Shown: in pieces, positions 9,579 through 18,827 of the stretch
How positions within the stretch are numbered: the first letter of the stretch is position 1
How the letters are laid out: each line of letters opens with the position of its first letter
Origin: Bacillota bacterium
Lineage (GTDB): Bacteria; Bacillota; Clostridia; Oscillospirales; Acutalibacteraceae
Length of the DNA stretch: 64,000 nucleotides
Assembly: GCA_023458755.1 (NCBI GenBank)
Contig: JAEWYE010000073.1
Coordinates: forward strand, 52,781 to 116,780
Reading direction: 5' to 3'
Notes under the pieces: generated by a model
Seen by the model: only the letters and a program-made list of their open reading frames with translations
Told to the model about the DNA's origin: nothing
Databases searched by the model: none
Translations under genes and position numbers: made by a program

Positions 9579-11198
9579 CTATATCGTCGGTGTGTCCGGG
9601 TCTACACGGCACACCAGAATGTAGGCTTTTGGGGATTCCAGCATCTTTGCGGCAAGCCGTTTGGCTTCCTCATTACTGGAGGCGCAGGCGGATTCAATGC
9701 CGTATGCCTGTGCCAGCTTGACGAAATCAGGGTTTCCGTCCAATATAGTGGCCTCATGGCGGCCGCCGTAAAGTTTATCCTGCAGTTCCTTTACCATGCC
9801 AAGACGGTTATTCTGCATGATGATGAGTTTTATATCAATGCCATATTGACAAAGCACGCCCAGCTCGCACATGCTCATCTGGAACGCGCCGTCTCCGCAG
9901 ATGGCCACCACCTGACGGTTCGGCTTTGCCAGCTTTGCGCCGATTGCCGCAGGCAATGCGTAACCCATAGTGCCAAGCCCGCCGGTCGTAAGGAACCGTC
10001 CCTCTTTCACATTGAAATTCTTCGAGGACCAGATTTGATTCTGTCCCACGTCAGCAACCAAAATCGCGTTGTCCTGCATCATGGCGGAAAGGTCACGGAT
10101 AAAGACACGCGGCTCTACAGAATCGATGCGAGCCTCTCCACGGGGCAGATACGCTTTTTTGTAGGATAACACGCGGTCAATCCATTCTTGGCTGACTGTA
10201 TGGGTTACCTTTTCGGCAAGCTCGCCCAGTACCAGACGGATATCTCCCACAATCGGGATGTGAACCGGCATGTTTTTACCGATTTCTGCGGGGTCAATGT
10301 CTATATGAATGATTTTTGCCTGTTCCGCAATTTGTTCCGGCGCGGAAACCGCGCGGTCTCCCACACGGGCGCCGCACAGAATCAGCAGGTCGGCTTCGTG
10401 TACGGTTCGGTTGGCGCAGGAACGTCCGTGGGAGCCGATCATGCCTAAGTATAACTCGCTGTCCATAGGGTTCACGCCAATCCCCATCATGGTTGCAACT
10501 ACCGGGATTCCACTGTTTTGGGCAAACGCAATCATTTCCTTGCGGGCGCCCGCAAGGACAACGCCGCCGCCGCAGCAGATAACCGGACGCTGTGCCGCTT
10601 CAATGGCTTCCAGCGCCTTTTTGATTTGCAGCGCATGTCCCTGTGTACGGGGCTTGTATCCGATAATATCCGCTTTTTGCGGATAAATAAATTCTTCGAT
10701 TTCATTTTGCTGAATATCAATCGGAACATCAATCAATACCGGACCGGGACGCCCGGTAGAAGCAATGTGGAAGGCTTCCTTGAACACACGGGGTAAATCA
10801 GATGTTTTTTTCACCAGATAGCTGTGTTTGGTGAACGGCTCGCACGCACCGGTAATATCCGCCTCCTGAAACACATCACGTCCCAAAAGTTCGGAATTTA
10901 CCTGACCGGTAATGGCAATCAGCGGGATGGAATCCATATACGCCGTTGCAAGGCCGGTAATCAGGTTGGTCGCACCGGGGCCGGAGGTCGCGATGCACAC
11001 GCCCGGTTTTCCGCTGGAGCGTGCGTATCCGCTTGCGGCATGAGCCGCATTTTGCTCCTCACGCACCAGAATATGGCGAATAGAGGAATCGTGAAGCTTA
11101 TCATAAAAAGGGCAAATCGCTGCGCCCGGGTAACCAAATGTAATGGCTACATTTTCATTTTCCAGGCATTTTACCATGATTTCGGATCCGCTTATCAA
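9579..11198 (-). CDS. ilvB: Acetolactate synthase, catalytic (large) subunit
   Basis: A 539-residue thiamine-diphosphate enzyme that condenses pyruvate (or pyruvate and 2-oxobutyrate) to acetohydroxy acids. It has the N-terminal motif FGYPGAAICPFYDKL with the following REEQNAAHAASGYARSSG that carries the catalytic glutamate. The C-terminal TDP-binding motif is GDGAFQMSMCEL, with NNRLGMVKELQ after it. The start is a TTG at 11198 (MISGSEIMVKCL), which matches where family members begin. This TTG overlaps the TGA stop of a 40-codon ORF (11195-11317), so translation is likely coupled. GGAAGGAGGG lies upstream of the TTG. Confidence 0.96.
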   Translation of the reverse strand: MISGSEIMVKCLENENVAITFGYPGAAICPFYDKLHDSSIRHILVREEQNAAHAASGYARSSGKPGVCIATSGPGATNLITGLATAYMDSIPLIAITGQVNSELLGRDVFQEADITGACEPFTKHSYLVKKTSDLPRVFKEAFHIASTGRPGPVLIDVPIDIQQNEIEEFIYPQKADIIGYKPRTQGHALQIKKALEAIEAAQRPVICCGGGVVLAGARKEMIAFAQNSGIPVVATMMGIGVNPMDSELYLGMIGSHGRSCANRTVHEADLLILCGARVGDRAVSAPEQIAEQAKIIHIDIDPAEIGKNMPVHIPIVGDIRLVLGELAEKVTHTVSQEWIDRVLSYKKAYLPRGEARIDSVEPRVFIRDLSAMMQDNAILVADVGQNQIWSSKNFNVKEGRFLTTGGLGTMGYALPAAIGAKLAKPNRQVVAICGDGAFQMSMCELGVLCQYGIDIKLIIMQNNRLGMVKELQDKLYGGRHEATILDGNPDFVKLAQAYGIESACASSNEEAKRLAAKMLESPKAYILVCRVDPDTPTI

Positions 11199-11317
11199 GG
11201 TATGCCCTCCTTCCCAATTATTTTATCTCCACTTTTCGCGTATGTGTGTGCAAGCGGCGGAGTAAGTTTAGACTGTAATCCGACTTGTTTTGCAAGACTG
11301 CCGGTAAAAAATTGCAT
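11195..11317 (-). CDS. Short ORF (40 aa) heading the ilv operon, coupled to ilvB
   Basis: ATG at 11317 preceded by TTAGGAG. The product begins MQFFTGSLAKQVGLQSKLTP and ends in GDKIIGKEGIP. Its TGA (11197-11195) overlaps the TTG start of ilvB. A near-consensus promoter (11336-11364) places the transcript start at about 11329, so the ribosome binding site sits at the very 5' end of the mRNA. That supports real translation and leaves no room for a T-box. The peptide has leucines (5) and one valine but no run of regulatory codons, so it does not look like a classical attenuator leader. The family is not recognised. It could be a coupling leader or a small functional protein. Confidence 0.6.
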   Translation of the reverse strand: MQFFTGSLAKQVGLQSKLTPPLAHTYAKSGDKIIGKEGIP

Positions 11318-11335
11318 AATTTTATACTCCTAATC

Positions 11336-11364
11336 ATTATACCGTTCCTATGGAGGTTCGTCAA
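11336..11364 (-). promoter_or_regulatory. Promoter of the ilvBNC operon
   Basis: On the minus strand TTGACG (11364-11359), a 17-bp spacer and TATAAT (11341-11336). It lies immediately upstream of the 40-codon ORF that precedes ilvB. Predicted transcript start is near 11329. Confidence 0.8.
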
Positions 11365-11432
11365 TATTGTTTAGCAATTTAAAGCGGTATCAACGAAAAA
11401 CCATCTTCTTTTGCCCGTAAATTTGGCAAACT

Positions 11433-12158
11433 TTAAAAAGTGTGGCTTTTCTCCTCCTTGCGTTTTCGTTTGGTGAAGCATTGGTAGGTAACGAATCCAG
11501 TCAGACAGGCAAAACTGATAGCGGAGAAAATTGCAACCGCAAGCTTATAGTCCTGCTGCTCCAATGCGTGACCTCCGAATGTGCAGGCAAGTATGGTTGG
11601 GATGCGGGCAACGATGGAAATGAATAAAAAACTCTCAAAGCTTTGCGGTACCAATCCGGCTGAAAAGGTGAACAGGCGCTTGGGTGTACCCGGAATCAGG
11701 TAAACGATCCAGGTCACTGTGCTGCGGACTTTTTCATCGCGGAAAATCAACACCCGGCGTTGCTGTGCCGGAGAAAAAAATAAGTTCAACAGTTTTTGCC
11801 CGCAGAGTTTGGTGAAATAGAAAATAAGAGTGGTAGAGAGAATCATGGCTAAAATGGTCAGCAGGGTGGCCTGCGGAGCTCCGAATGCGTAGCCGCCCGC
11901 AATGGTGGTCAGTTCAATGGGAACGGGCAGAAATCCCAGCAGCATTTGAATACCCAGAAAAGCGAGGTACCCCATGGCTCCGTTTTTTAGGACGAAGCGG
12001 CGCAGGTTTTCCGAGTCGGAGGTAAGCGGCAGAAGGAATTTTCCGATTTGAAAGGTAAGCCAGAGGAAGACCGCGGTGATAGCAAGCAATATTAGAATGC
12101 CCAATAATTTATCACGGGCGGGATTCGTTTTTTTTGAGAATCCGGCCCCCTTTTTCAT
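11433..12158 (-). CDS. TVP38/TMEM64 (VTT/DedA-like) membrane protein
   Basis: About 241 residues from the ATG at 12158. The VTT core is visible: FLGIQMLLGFLPVPIELTTI followed by AGGYAFGAPQATLLTILAM, later YLIPGTPKRLFTFSAGLVPQ and FISIVARIPTILACTFGGHA. This is the G-x-x-F-G and proline-rich re-entrant region of the SNARE-associated/TVP38 family, thought to act in lipid movement across membranes. The frame is open further upstream to a GTG at 12230, and a TTG at 12191 has a G-rich stretch before it, so the true start is uncertain by up to 24 codons. It is a separate transcription unit upstream of the ilv promoter. Confidence 0.82.
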   Translation of the reverse strand: MKKGAGFSKKTNPARDKLLGILILLAITAVFLWLTFQIGKFLLPLTSDSENLRRFVLKNGAMGYLAFLGIQMLLGFLPVPIELTTIAGGYAFGAPQATLLTILAMILSTTLIFYFTKLCGQKLLNLFFSPAQQRRVLIFRDEKVRSTVTWIVYLIPGTPKRLFTFSAGLVPQSFESFLFISIVARIPTILACTFGGHALEQQDYKLAVAIFSAISFACLTGFVTYQCFTKRKRKEEKSHTF

Positions 12159-12401
12159 CTTGGATTTTGTTTTTGCATATAAAACGGTCAAAAGCTTCAC
12201 CCCCAAGAGCATAGAAGCGCGGCTGTGCACAATTAAGGAAAGGCGGATTTTTATCTATACTTTCATTAGAAATTCGGATCAGTGTATCTTAAGTATATGC
12301 AGGCAGAAAAACGATAACCCTTTGTTAAAGCAGTAGTCAAGCCGTTTTTTAGAAATCTATTTTGAAAGTTCGAAAGCCGGAATGGTTTTTGCCTGATTAT
12401 T

Positions 12402-12430
12402 TTGACAGTTTTCAACAGAAAGACTATAAT
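12402..12430 (+). promoter_or_regulatory. Consensus promoter of the amidohydrolase gene
   Basis: A perfect TTGACA (12402-12407), a 17-bp spacer and a perfect TATAAT (12425-12430). It ends 36 bp before the ATG at 12467 and rules out the longer open frame upstream. Confidence 0.88.
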
Positions 12431-12466
12431 AAGTGGAATAGTAAACGAAAGACGGCGGAAAACAGA

Positions 12467-13261
12467 ATGAATAAAATTGTGGATTTTCACGCGCATATTT
12501 ACCCTGAAAAAATCGCGGATAAAGCGGCGCAGAATGTAGGCGAATTTTACGGTATCGAGATGGATCACGGCGGAAGCGTGGCGGAGCTGATTGAAAGCGG
12601 AAACGAAGGGCATGTGACGCATTTTGTGGTACAGTCGGTAGCCACAAAGCCACAGCAGGTACAAAGTATTAACAGCTTTATCGCACAAACCTGCAAGGAG
12701 AACGGCGGACGTCTGATTGGTTTGGGAACTCTGCATCCGGATATGGAAAAACCGGAGCAGGAAATCGATCGCTGTATTCAAATTGGACTAAAGGGAATTA
12801 AACTGCACCCAGACTGCCAAAAATTCAATATGGATGACAGCCGGATGATGCCGATTTATAAAGCCTTAGAGGGAAGACTGCCGATTTTGTTCCATTGCGG
12901 GGATTACCGGTACGACTACTCCCACCCTCGGCGCCTCGCCCATGTGCTGGATACATTTCCGAAACTGGATGTGGTGGCGGCGCACTTCGGCGGCTGGTCT
13001 GTTTATGATTTAGCGGTGGAGTATTTGGAGAACCGCCGCTGCTGGCTGGATACTTCCAGCGCGCTTGCGTTTATCGGAAGCAGGCGCGGGCGCGAGCTTA
13101 TCCATTTATATGGGGCGGACCGCATGGTATTCGGTACAGATTTTCCGATGTGGGGGCATAAGCAGGAACTGGAGCGTTTCTACGATTTGGGGCTTACCGA
13201 AGAAGAGAACCGTAAAATACTTTATGAAAACGCCTGCAACGTTTTAAAAACGGATATTTAG
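12467..13261 (+). CDS. Metal-dependent hydrolase, amidohydrolase-2 family (TIM barrel)
   Basis: 264 residues from ATG 12467. The start MNKIVDFHAHIYPEKIADKA carries the H-x-H metal ligands on strand one. Further family motifs are GIKLHPDCQKF, PILFHCGD (metal-binding His), VVAAHFGGW and FGTDFPMWGHKQELERF (catalytic Asp near the C-terminus). Relatives include decarboxylases of the ACMSD type and lactone hydrolases, but the substrate here is unknown. The longer upstream frame is rejected because it begins before the -10 box. The gene is monocistronic, between its own promoter and a strong terminator. Confidence 0.88.
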   Translation: MNKIVDFHAHIYPEKIADKAAQNVGEFYGIEMDHGGSVAELIESGNEGHVTHFVVQSVATKPQQVQSINSFIAQTCKENGGRLIGLGTLHPDMEKPEQEIDRCIQIGLKGIKLHPDCQKFNMDDSRMMPIYKALEGRLPILFHCGDYRYDYSHPRRLAHVLDTFPKLDVVAAHFGGWSVYDLAVEYLENRRCWLDTSSALAFIGSRRGRELIHLYGADRMVFGTDFPMWGHKQELERFYDLGLTEEENRKILYENACNVLKTDI

Positions 13262-13281
13262 CACGGGCTACAAATTAAAAA

Positions 13282-13309
13282 ACGGGGGCTGCATATTTGC
13301 AGCCCCCGT
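13282..13309 (-). terminator. Bidirectional terminator between the amidohydrolase gene and ychF
   Basis: A 12-bp GC-rich stem (13282-13293 with 13298-13309) with a TATT-type tetraloop. On the minus strand it is followed by TTTTTT, so it is a strong terminator for ychF. The plus-strand tail is weaker. Confidence 0.88.
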
Positions 13310-13323
13310 GCTTTATCGTTACT

Positions 13324-14418
13324 TTAAACGTTGAACCGGAAAAGGACAATGTCGCCGTCCTGCATGACATAATCTTTGCCTTCAGAGCGGACCAGACCTT
13401 TTTCTTTCGCGGCCGACATGGTGCCGCAGTTCATCAAGTCGTCAAACGCAACCACTTCGGCACGGATGAATCCCCGCTCAAAATCGGAATGAATTTTACC
13501 GGCAGCCTGCGGTGCTTTCGTACCCTTGGTAATCGTCCACGCGCGAACCTCCGGTGTTCCGGCCGTCAAATAGGAAATCAGCCCCAAAAGGTCGTAGCAT
13601 GCAGTAATTAAGCGGTCCAGACCGGATTCAGTCAGACCCATATCGGAAAGAAACATTTCCTTTTCTTCCAGCTCCATGCCGGAAATCTCGGCTTCAATTT
13701 CAGCGCAGATCGGCAGAACGCCCGCGTGCTCGGAATCCGCGATTTTCTTCACAGTCGCAAAATACGGATTCTTTTCAATGCCGCCCTTAAAATCGTCTTC
13801 ACTCATGTTTGTGGCGTAAATGACCGGTTTGTTGGTCAGCAGGGAAACGGATGCTAAAAGCGCAGCTTCCTCCTCCGTGCACTCTACGCTGCGCGCGGAT
13901 TTTCCCGCGTTGAGCGCTTCTTTCACACGCAGAAAAAAGTCATACTCCGCCTGATATTTCTTATCGGCTTTTATCATTTTCTGCGTTTTGTCAATGCGGC
14001 GGTCAAGAACCTCCATATCGGATAAAATCAGTTCCAGATTAATGGTTTCAATATCGCGGGCCGGGTCAATGCTGCCTTCCACATGGATGATATCGTCGTT
14101 CACAAAGCAGCGCACCACATGCACAATAGCATCCACTTCGCGGATATTCGCAAGAAATTTGTTGCCCAGTCCTTCGCCCTTGGAAGCGCCGCGTACCAGC
14201 CCGGCAATATCCACAAACTCAATGGTTGCGGGGGTATATTTTTCGGGGTGGTACATCTCGGCAAGCTTGTCAAGACGCTTGTCCGGTACGGCCACCACGC
14301 CGACATTCGGTTCAATGGTGCAGAACGGGTAGTTTGCAGACTGCGCTCCCGCATTTGTAATGGCGTTAAACAGTGTGCTTTTTCCCACATTCGGCAATCC
14401 GACGATACCTAGTTTCAT
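13324..14418 (-). CDS. ychF: Redox-regulated ribosome-binding ATPase YchF
   Basis: 364 residues. The G1/P-loop is GLPNVGKSTLFNAITNAG, the G3-like DIAGLVRGASKGEGLGNKFL follows, and the NKxD position is replaced as usual in this ATP-preferring subfamily (ATNMSED). The C-terminal TGS domain carries LTAGTPEVRAWTITKGTKAP and IHSDFERGFIRAEV. YchF is a universally conserved OBG-related protein that binds ribosomes. Length is standard. Confidence 0.97.
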   Translation of the reverse strand: MKLGIVGLPNVGKSTLFNAITNAGAQSANYPFCTIEPNVGVVAVPDKRLDKLAEMYHPEKYTPATIEFVDIAGLVRGASKGEGLGNKFLANIREVDAIVHVVRCFVNDDIIHVEGSIDPARDIETINLELILSDMEVLDRRIDKTQKMIKADKKYQAEYDFFLRVKEALNAGKSARSVECTEEEAALLASVSLLTNKPVIYATNMSEDDFKGGIEKNPYFATVKKIADSEHAGVLPICAEIEAEISGMELEEKEMFLSDMGLTESGLDRLITACYDLLGLISYLTAGTPEVRAWTITKGTKAPQAAGKIHSDFERGFIRAEVVAFDDLMNCGTMSAAKEKGLVRSEGKDYVMQDGDIVLFRFNV

Positions 14419-14532
14419 ATCTTTTGTTCGACCTTTCCATCTGAATTCGTTTCAGCCATTCGGCTCAACGACATTTTTTACTATAGAGTATTATAGATGC
14501 TTACTCCCATAATCGCAAGGCTTTCCCATGAT

Positions 14533-16695
14533 TTATACGTTGGTTTTCTCCTGCCGCATGGTCAGGGCAATGCGTTTTTTCGTAAGATCCACCGAAAGTA
14601 CGCGCACCTTTACCACGTCACCGACTTTCAGCACTTCGCTCGGGTGTTTGATATACTTGTCGCAAATCTGCGAAATATGCACCAGACCATCCTGATGCAC
14701 ACCAATATCCACAAACGCGCCAAAATCAATCACATTGCGGACGGTGCCGTCCAGTTCCATGCCCGGCTTCAAGTCTTTCATGTCGAGTACGTCGGTGCGC
14801 AGCATGGGGGCGGGCAGTTCGTCACGCGGGTCGCGTCCGGGGCGAAGAAGCTCTGTAACAATGTCGTTGAGTGTCGGCACGCCGATGCCCAGTTTTTGCG
14901 CGACCTGCTCTTCTCCGATTTTTTCCACTTTCTCTTTCAGCTGCGAAAATCCGCCCTGCTTGCTATTCTTACTGTCATAGTCGCAAAGTTCCAAAAGTGC
15001 TTTTGCGGCGCAATAGGATTCGGGATGAACAGCGGTGTTGTCCAGAATATTTTTACTTTCGCTCACGCGCAAAAAACCCGCGCACTGTTCAAATGCCTTC
15101 GGCCCCAGCTTCGGAACTTTTTTCAGTTCGCTGCGGGACTGGAACGCGCCGTTTTCCTCGCGGTAAGCAACGATATTTTTCGAAAGTGCGGAGCTGATGC
15201 CAGCGATATTTTCCAAAAGACTTGGGGATGCGGTATTCAAATCGACGCCGACGGTGTTTACGCAGTCCTCCACAACACCGCCGAGCGCCTCATCCAGACG
15301 TTTTTTCGGCATATCGTGCTGGTACTGCCCCACACCGATGGCCTTCGGGTCAATTTTCACAAGTTCGGCAAGCGGGTCCTGCAATCTGCGCGCAATCGAG
15401 ACTGCGCTGCGCAGGGTAACATCGTAATCGGGGAATTCCTGCGCCGCCAGCTTGGAGGCAGAATATACCGATGCGCCGGCCTCACTGACGACCATGTAGC
15501 TAACGCCGCCGTTCAGCTTGGAAATCACATCGGCGGTAAACATTTCGGTTTCTTTCGAAGCCGTTCCGTTGCCGATGGCGATGACTTCCACTTTGTATTT
15601 TTGAATCAGATTGGTCACGACCTGTTTCGCTTCCTGCACCTTTGCTTCGGAATGTGTCGGATAAATAACGTTTGTATCCAGCACGCGTCCGGTCGGGTCA
15701 ACCACGGCTACCTTGCAGCCGGTACGGTAGCCGGGGTCAAGCCCCATGGCGACGCGGCCTTTTACCGGCGGCTGCATGAGCAGCTGGCGCAAATTTACCG
15801 AAAACACCTTAATGGCGGCTTCTGCCGCGTTTTCGGTCAGTGCCGCGCGTACCTCACGCTCAATGGCGGGAAAAATCAGGCGATTATAGGCATCCTCCGC
15901 TGCCTGCCGCACGGCTTCAGTACAGGGACTGCCTTCTTTTACACAGGTGGAATATACAATGTTTAAGCCCTTACTTGGTTCCAGCTCAATGCTGACCTTT
16001 AAAAATTCTTCCCTCTCGCCGCGGTCAATCGCGAGCACGCGGTGCCCGGCGATTTTGCTGACCGGCTGGGTAAAATCATAATATTGCGCGTAAACAGAAT
16101 CCTCATCCGGTTTGGACGCTTTTACCTTTACTTCACCTTGTGCCATGGTTACCACACGAAGGCGCTTACGGATTCCGGCATCGTCCGAAATCGCTTCCGC
16201 AATGATATCGAGTGCACCTGCCAAAGCGTCGTCCGGCGTTTCCACTTCCAGTTCGGGGTTGACATATTGTTCCGCCATATCAATCGGGTAATCCGAATGT
16301 TTTTCCTGCGCGTAAATGGCATTCGCGAGCGGCTCCAACCCCTTTTGCCTTGCGACCGACGCGCGTGTTTTGCGTTTGGGGCGAAATGGGCGGTAGATAT
16401 CCTCAATTTCGGAAAGGGTTGCGGCGGTGGTCAACGCGGCAGCGATTTCTTCCGTCATGCAGCCGGAGGCGGTAATCGAATCCGTTACCTCCTGCTTGCG
16501 TTTTTCCAGCGAGCGAAGATATTCGAGCCGCTCCGAGATTTCACGCAGAATCTGGTCATCCAGCGAGCCGTGTGCTTCTTTGCGGTAGCGCGCGATAAAA
16601 GGGATGGTGTTCCCTTCGTCAATCAGTTCGATTACCTTTTGTATCTGCCATGTTTGCAGATTAAATTGTGCGGCCAATGCCGAAACAAAATCCAT
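14533..16695 (-). CDS. tex: Tex-family RNA-binding transcription accessory protein
   Basis: 720 residues from the ATG at 16695 (MDFVSALAAQFNLQTWQIQK), which has AATATCGGAGGAAGACAGT upstream. A longer frame upstream lacks a ribosome binding site. Visible parts are the N-terminal Tex helical domain (EGNTIPFIARYRKEAHGSLD), the YqgF-like core with GLDPGYRTGCKVAVVD, the helix-hairpin-helix pair (VGVDLNTASPSLLENIAG) and a C-terminal S1 domain (DGTVRNVIDFGAFVDIGVHQ). Tex binds nucleic acid and is linked to transcription. It is separated from ychF by 114 bp on the same strand. Confidence 0.96.
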   Translation of the reverse strand: MDFVSALAAQFNLQTWQIQKVIELIDEGNTIPFIARYRKEAHGSLDDQILREISERLEYLRSLEKRKQEVTDSITASGCMTEEIAAALTTAATLSEIEDIYRPFRPKRKTRASVARQKGLEPLANAIYAQEKHSDYPIDMAEQYVNPELEVETPDDALAGALDIIAEAISDDAGIRKRLRVVTMAQGEVKVKASKPDEDSVYAQYYDFTQPVSKIAGHRVLAIDRGEREEFLKVSIELEPSKGLNIVYSTCVKEGSPCTEAVRQAAEDAYNRLIFPAIEREVRAALTENAAEAAIKVFSVNLRQLLMQPPVKGRVAMGLDPGYRTGCKVAVVDPTGRVLDTNVIYPTHSEAKVQEAKQVVTNLIQKYKVEVIAIGNGTASKETEMFTADVISKLNGGVSYMVVSEAGASVYSASKLAAQEFPDYDVTLRSAVSIARRLQDPLAELVKIDPKAIGVGQYQHDMPKKRLDEALGGVVEDCVNTVGVDLNTASPSLLENIAGISSALSKNIVAYREENGAFQSRSELKKVPKLGPKAFEQCAGFLRVSESKNILDNTAVHPESYCAAKALLELCDYDSKNSKQGGFSQLKEKVEKIGEEQVAQKLGIGVPTLNDIVTELLRPGRDPRDELPAPMLRTDVLDMKDLKPGMELDGTVRNVIDFGAFVDIGVHQDGLVHISQICDKYIKHPSEVLKVGDVVKVRVLSVDLTKKRIALTMRQEKTNV

Positions 16696-16794
16696 ACTGT
16701 CTTCCTCCGATATTATGTTACGATTTTTATAATCTGTTTCGCCGCTTCCAGCGAAGAACATGAGCTTACATCAATTTTTTCATGATTGCATCGC

Positions 16795-17565
16795 TTATAG
16801 ATGATGAATCAGAAAATCAATTCCCCACACCACACCGTAAATAACCGGCTGATGCACGATGTAAATAATCAGCGCATGCCTGCCCATAAAGGAGAGAGGC
16901 GGCACGTGGGATTGATAGGTGAACCTCGGAAATTTTTCGGCAGCGGCGAAGCGTCCGAAAAAAGTACCCGCCAAAAAGACAAACATCCACGGAAGAAGCG
17001 GAAAATAATCGGACGAGGCAAATGTGCTGCTGTACATGCCCAAAGGCGCAAGCCAGTCGGTGGTGTACAATACGCCTGGCAAATGCAGGGCGAGCGCGTT
17101 GCCGAAGCCAAAATAACCACCGCTGATGCCCCGTGTCAGAATGTAAAGCAGTACACAGCCGGCTATTCCCCACCAGAACGGGATTTTATTAAAAAAGGAT
17201 TTGGTCAGCCCGAACAAAATCATGCACACGGCCAAAAAGTGCAGGATACCGAAATAGATGGCTTCATCGCGCACAAACAGTACGGTTACCAGCGTGACCG
17301 CCAATGCTACGCCCAGAAGCTTTAGCCCGCGCTTTAAATTCGAGCGCGATAAATCCGACGAGATACCCGAAATGAATATAAACAGCCCCGCGAAAAACGG
17401 TTCGGCAGGCATAAAAAAGTTCAGCAGGACCAATCCCCATTGCTGATTATATAAGTAGGCAAGCGTAAAAAAGGCATGGTAAAACACCATGCAGAGCACC
17501 GCAAACCCGCGCAGCTCGTCCATAAAGTGGATGCGGCGGTGACTGGGTTCGCTGGTTTTTCCCAT
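16795..17565 (-). CDS. DUF1624/HGSNAT-type membrane acyltransferase-like protein
   Basis: About 256 residues with seven to eight hydrophobic helices. The start region RRIHFMDELRGFAVLCMVFYH is the family hallmark (R-x-x-x-x-D-x-x-R-G), followed by FISGISSDLSRSNLKRGLKL. The family resembles heparan-alpha-glucosaminide N-acetyltransferase, a transmembrane acetyltransferase; the bacterial substrate is unknown. The ATG at 17565 has GGAAGAAAATCTT upstream; a TTG at 17583 is an alternative. The gene is divergent from the thioesterase gene. Confidence 0.83.
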   Translation of the reverse strand: MGKTSEPSHRRIHFMDELRGFAVLCMVFYHAFFTLAYLYNQQWGLVLLNFFMPAEPFFAGLFIFISGISSDLSRSNLKRGLKLLGVALAVTLVTVLFVRDEAIYFGILHFLAVCMILFGLTKSFFNKIPFWWGIAGCVLLYILTRGISGGYFGFGNALALHLPGVLYTTDWLAPLGMYSSTFASSDYFPLLPWMFVFLAGTFFGRFAAAEKFPRFTYQSHVPPLSFMGRHALIIYIVHQPVIYGVVWGIDFLIHHL

Positions 17566-17693
17566 AAGATTTTCTTCCGGCAAACAAACACTTCCTTTAT
17601 CTATGTTCCTGTAGGAGAATCAACTGCTTTTCCTTTAAAGCAAGTCAAATGGAAGATATAATTTACGTTCAGCAGCAGAGATTACTTTATCGC

Positions 17694-17722
17694 TTAAAAA
17701 TTTGCGCAGATTATGGTATACT
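17694..17722 (+). promoter_or_regulatory. Probable promoter of the thioesterase-phosphatase pair
   Basis: TATACT at 17717-17722 with an extended -10 (TG at 17714-17715) and a weak TTAAAA -35 element at 17 bp. It lies 33 bp upstream of the ATG at 17756. Confidence 0.55.
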
Positions 17723-17755
17723 AATTATTATAACATGATACAGGAGGAAATTACA

Positions 17756-18151
17756 ATGAACGAACCAAAAATCGGACAAGCCGCCACACGTGAGCTTGTT
17801 GTAACAAAAGATATGCTGGCCGTCAGTGTCGGCAGCGGCAGTGTGGAAGTGTTTGCCACACCTATGGTCGCCGCCATGATGGAGGGTGCAGCCGCGGATT
17901 TGGTACAGACCTATCTGGAAGATATTTATACCACCGTCGGTTCTGAAATAACCGTAAAGCATTTGTGCCCGACCGCAGAGGGTGTAAAGGTGACCGCGCA
18001 GGCGGAATTAACCGAAGTGGACGGCAGAAAATACCGCTTTGTGTTGACGGCATGGGACAATGCGGGCATAATCGCAACCGGCACGCATGAGCGTGTAAGT
18101 GTGAAGCGTGAAAGTTTTTCCAAAAAGGCGCAGGAGCGAAAAAACGGATAA
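17756..18151 (+). CDS. Hotdog-fold thioesterase (FlK-like)
   Basis: 131 residues from ATG 17756, which follows CAGGAGGAAATTACA. The region VEVFATPMVAAMMEGAAADL and the later GSEITVKHLCPTAEGVKVTA match the fluoroacetyl-CoA thioesterase-like subfamily of single-domain hotdog proteins. Such proteins hydrolyse acyl-CoA or remove stray thioesters. The in vivo substrate here is unknown. It probably forms a transcription unit with the HAD phosphatase 27 bp downstream. Confidence 0.85.
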   Translation: MNEPKIGQAATRELVVTKDMLAVSVGSGSVEVFATPMVAAMMEGAAADLVQTYLEDIYTTVGSEITVKHLCPTAEGVKVTAQAELTEVDGRKYRFVLTAWDNAGIIATGTHERVSVKRESFSKKAQERKNG

Positions 18152-18178
18152 GATATATCTACGAAAGGGAACAGCAGA

Positions 18179-18826
18179 ATGAAAGCAGTTTATGACCTCG
18201 TTTTATTTGACTTGGACGGTACCCTTACCGAATCCGGACCGGGAATTACCAGTTCACTGAAAGCTACCTTAAACAAAATGCAGATTGCACTGCCGCAGGA
18301 TCTGCACAAGTTTATCGGCCCGCCGCTGTTTGACAGCTTTAAAAAATACTGCAAGATGACCGATGAGCAGGCGAAAGCGGGTATTGCGATTTACCGTGAT
18401 TTTTATAACGAAACCGGTGTGTTTAATAATTCGGTCTATCCGGGCTTGATGGAACTTTTACGGCAGCTTCGCGAGGCCGGAGCGAAAATAAGCGTGGCAA
18501 CCTCAAAACCGCAGCCGCAGGCGGATGTTGTGTTGAACCACTTTCAAATTGCACCGCTTTTGGACTTTGTTTCCGGCGCGGCGGAGGACGAACGATCCAG
18601 CACAAAAGCCGGGCTGATCGAACAGGCAGTCGCGGCCTGCAAAGCGGAAAAAAGCCGCACTGTCATGATCGGTGATACGCGTTTTGACGCCGAGGGAGCA
18701 AAAAAAGCGGGTGTCGATTTTATCGGTGTGCTGTACGGTTATGGAACACGGGAAGAAATGGAAAACGAAGGAGCAGCCTGTTTCGCAAACACCGTTGAAG
18801 AACTAGGCGAAATACTGATTCGCTGA
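18179..18826 (+). CDS. HAD-superfamily phosphatase (phosphoglycolate phosphatase-like)
   Basis: 215 residues. Motif I is LVLFDLDGTLTESGPGI (nucleophile and acid/base Asp), motif II is ISVATSKPQPQADVV and the motif III/IV region is MIGDTRFDAEGAKKAGVDFI. An alpha-helical cap lies at residues 20-85. It resembles the Gph/PpaX group, which dephosphorylates 2-phosphoglycolate or pyrophosphate; the exact substrate cannot be decided. ACGAAAGGGAACAGCAG precedes the ATG. Confidence 0.88.
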   Translation: MKAVYDLVLFDLDGTLTESGPGITSSLKATLNKMQIALPQDLHKFIGPPLFDSFKKYCKMTDEQAKAGIAIYRDFYNETGVFNNSVYPGLMELLRQLREAGAKISVATSKPQPQADVVLNHFQIAPLLDFVSGAAEDERSSTKAGLIEQAVAACKAEKSRTVMIGDTRFDAEGAKKAGVDFIGVLYGYGTREEMENEGAACFANTVEELGEILIR

Positions 18827-18827
18827 G

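Noticed and set aside
11199..11432. T-box or leucine attenuator upstream of ilvB
   Set aside because: The predicted transcript start is about 12 nt before the 40-codon ORF, with no T-box motif or terminator hairpin.
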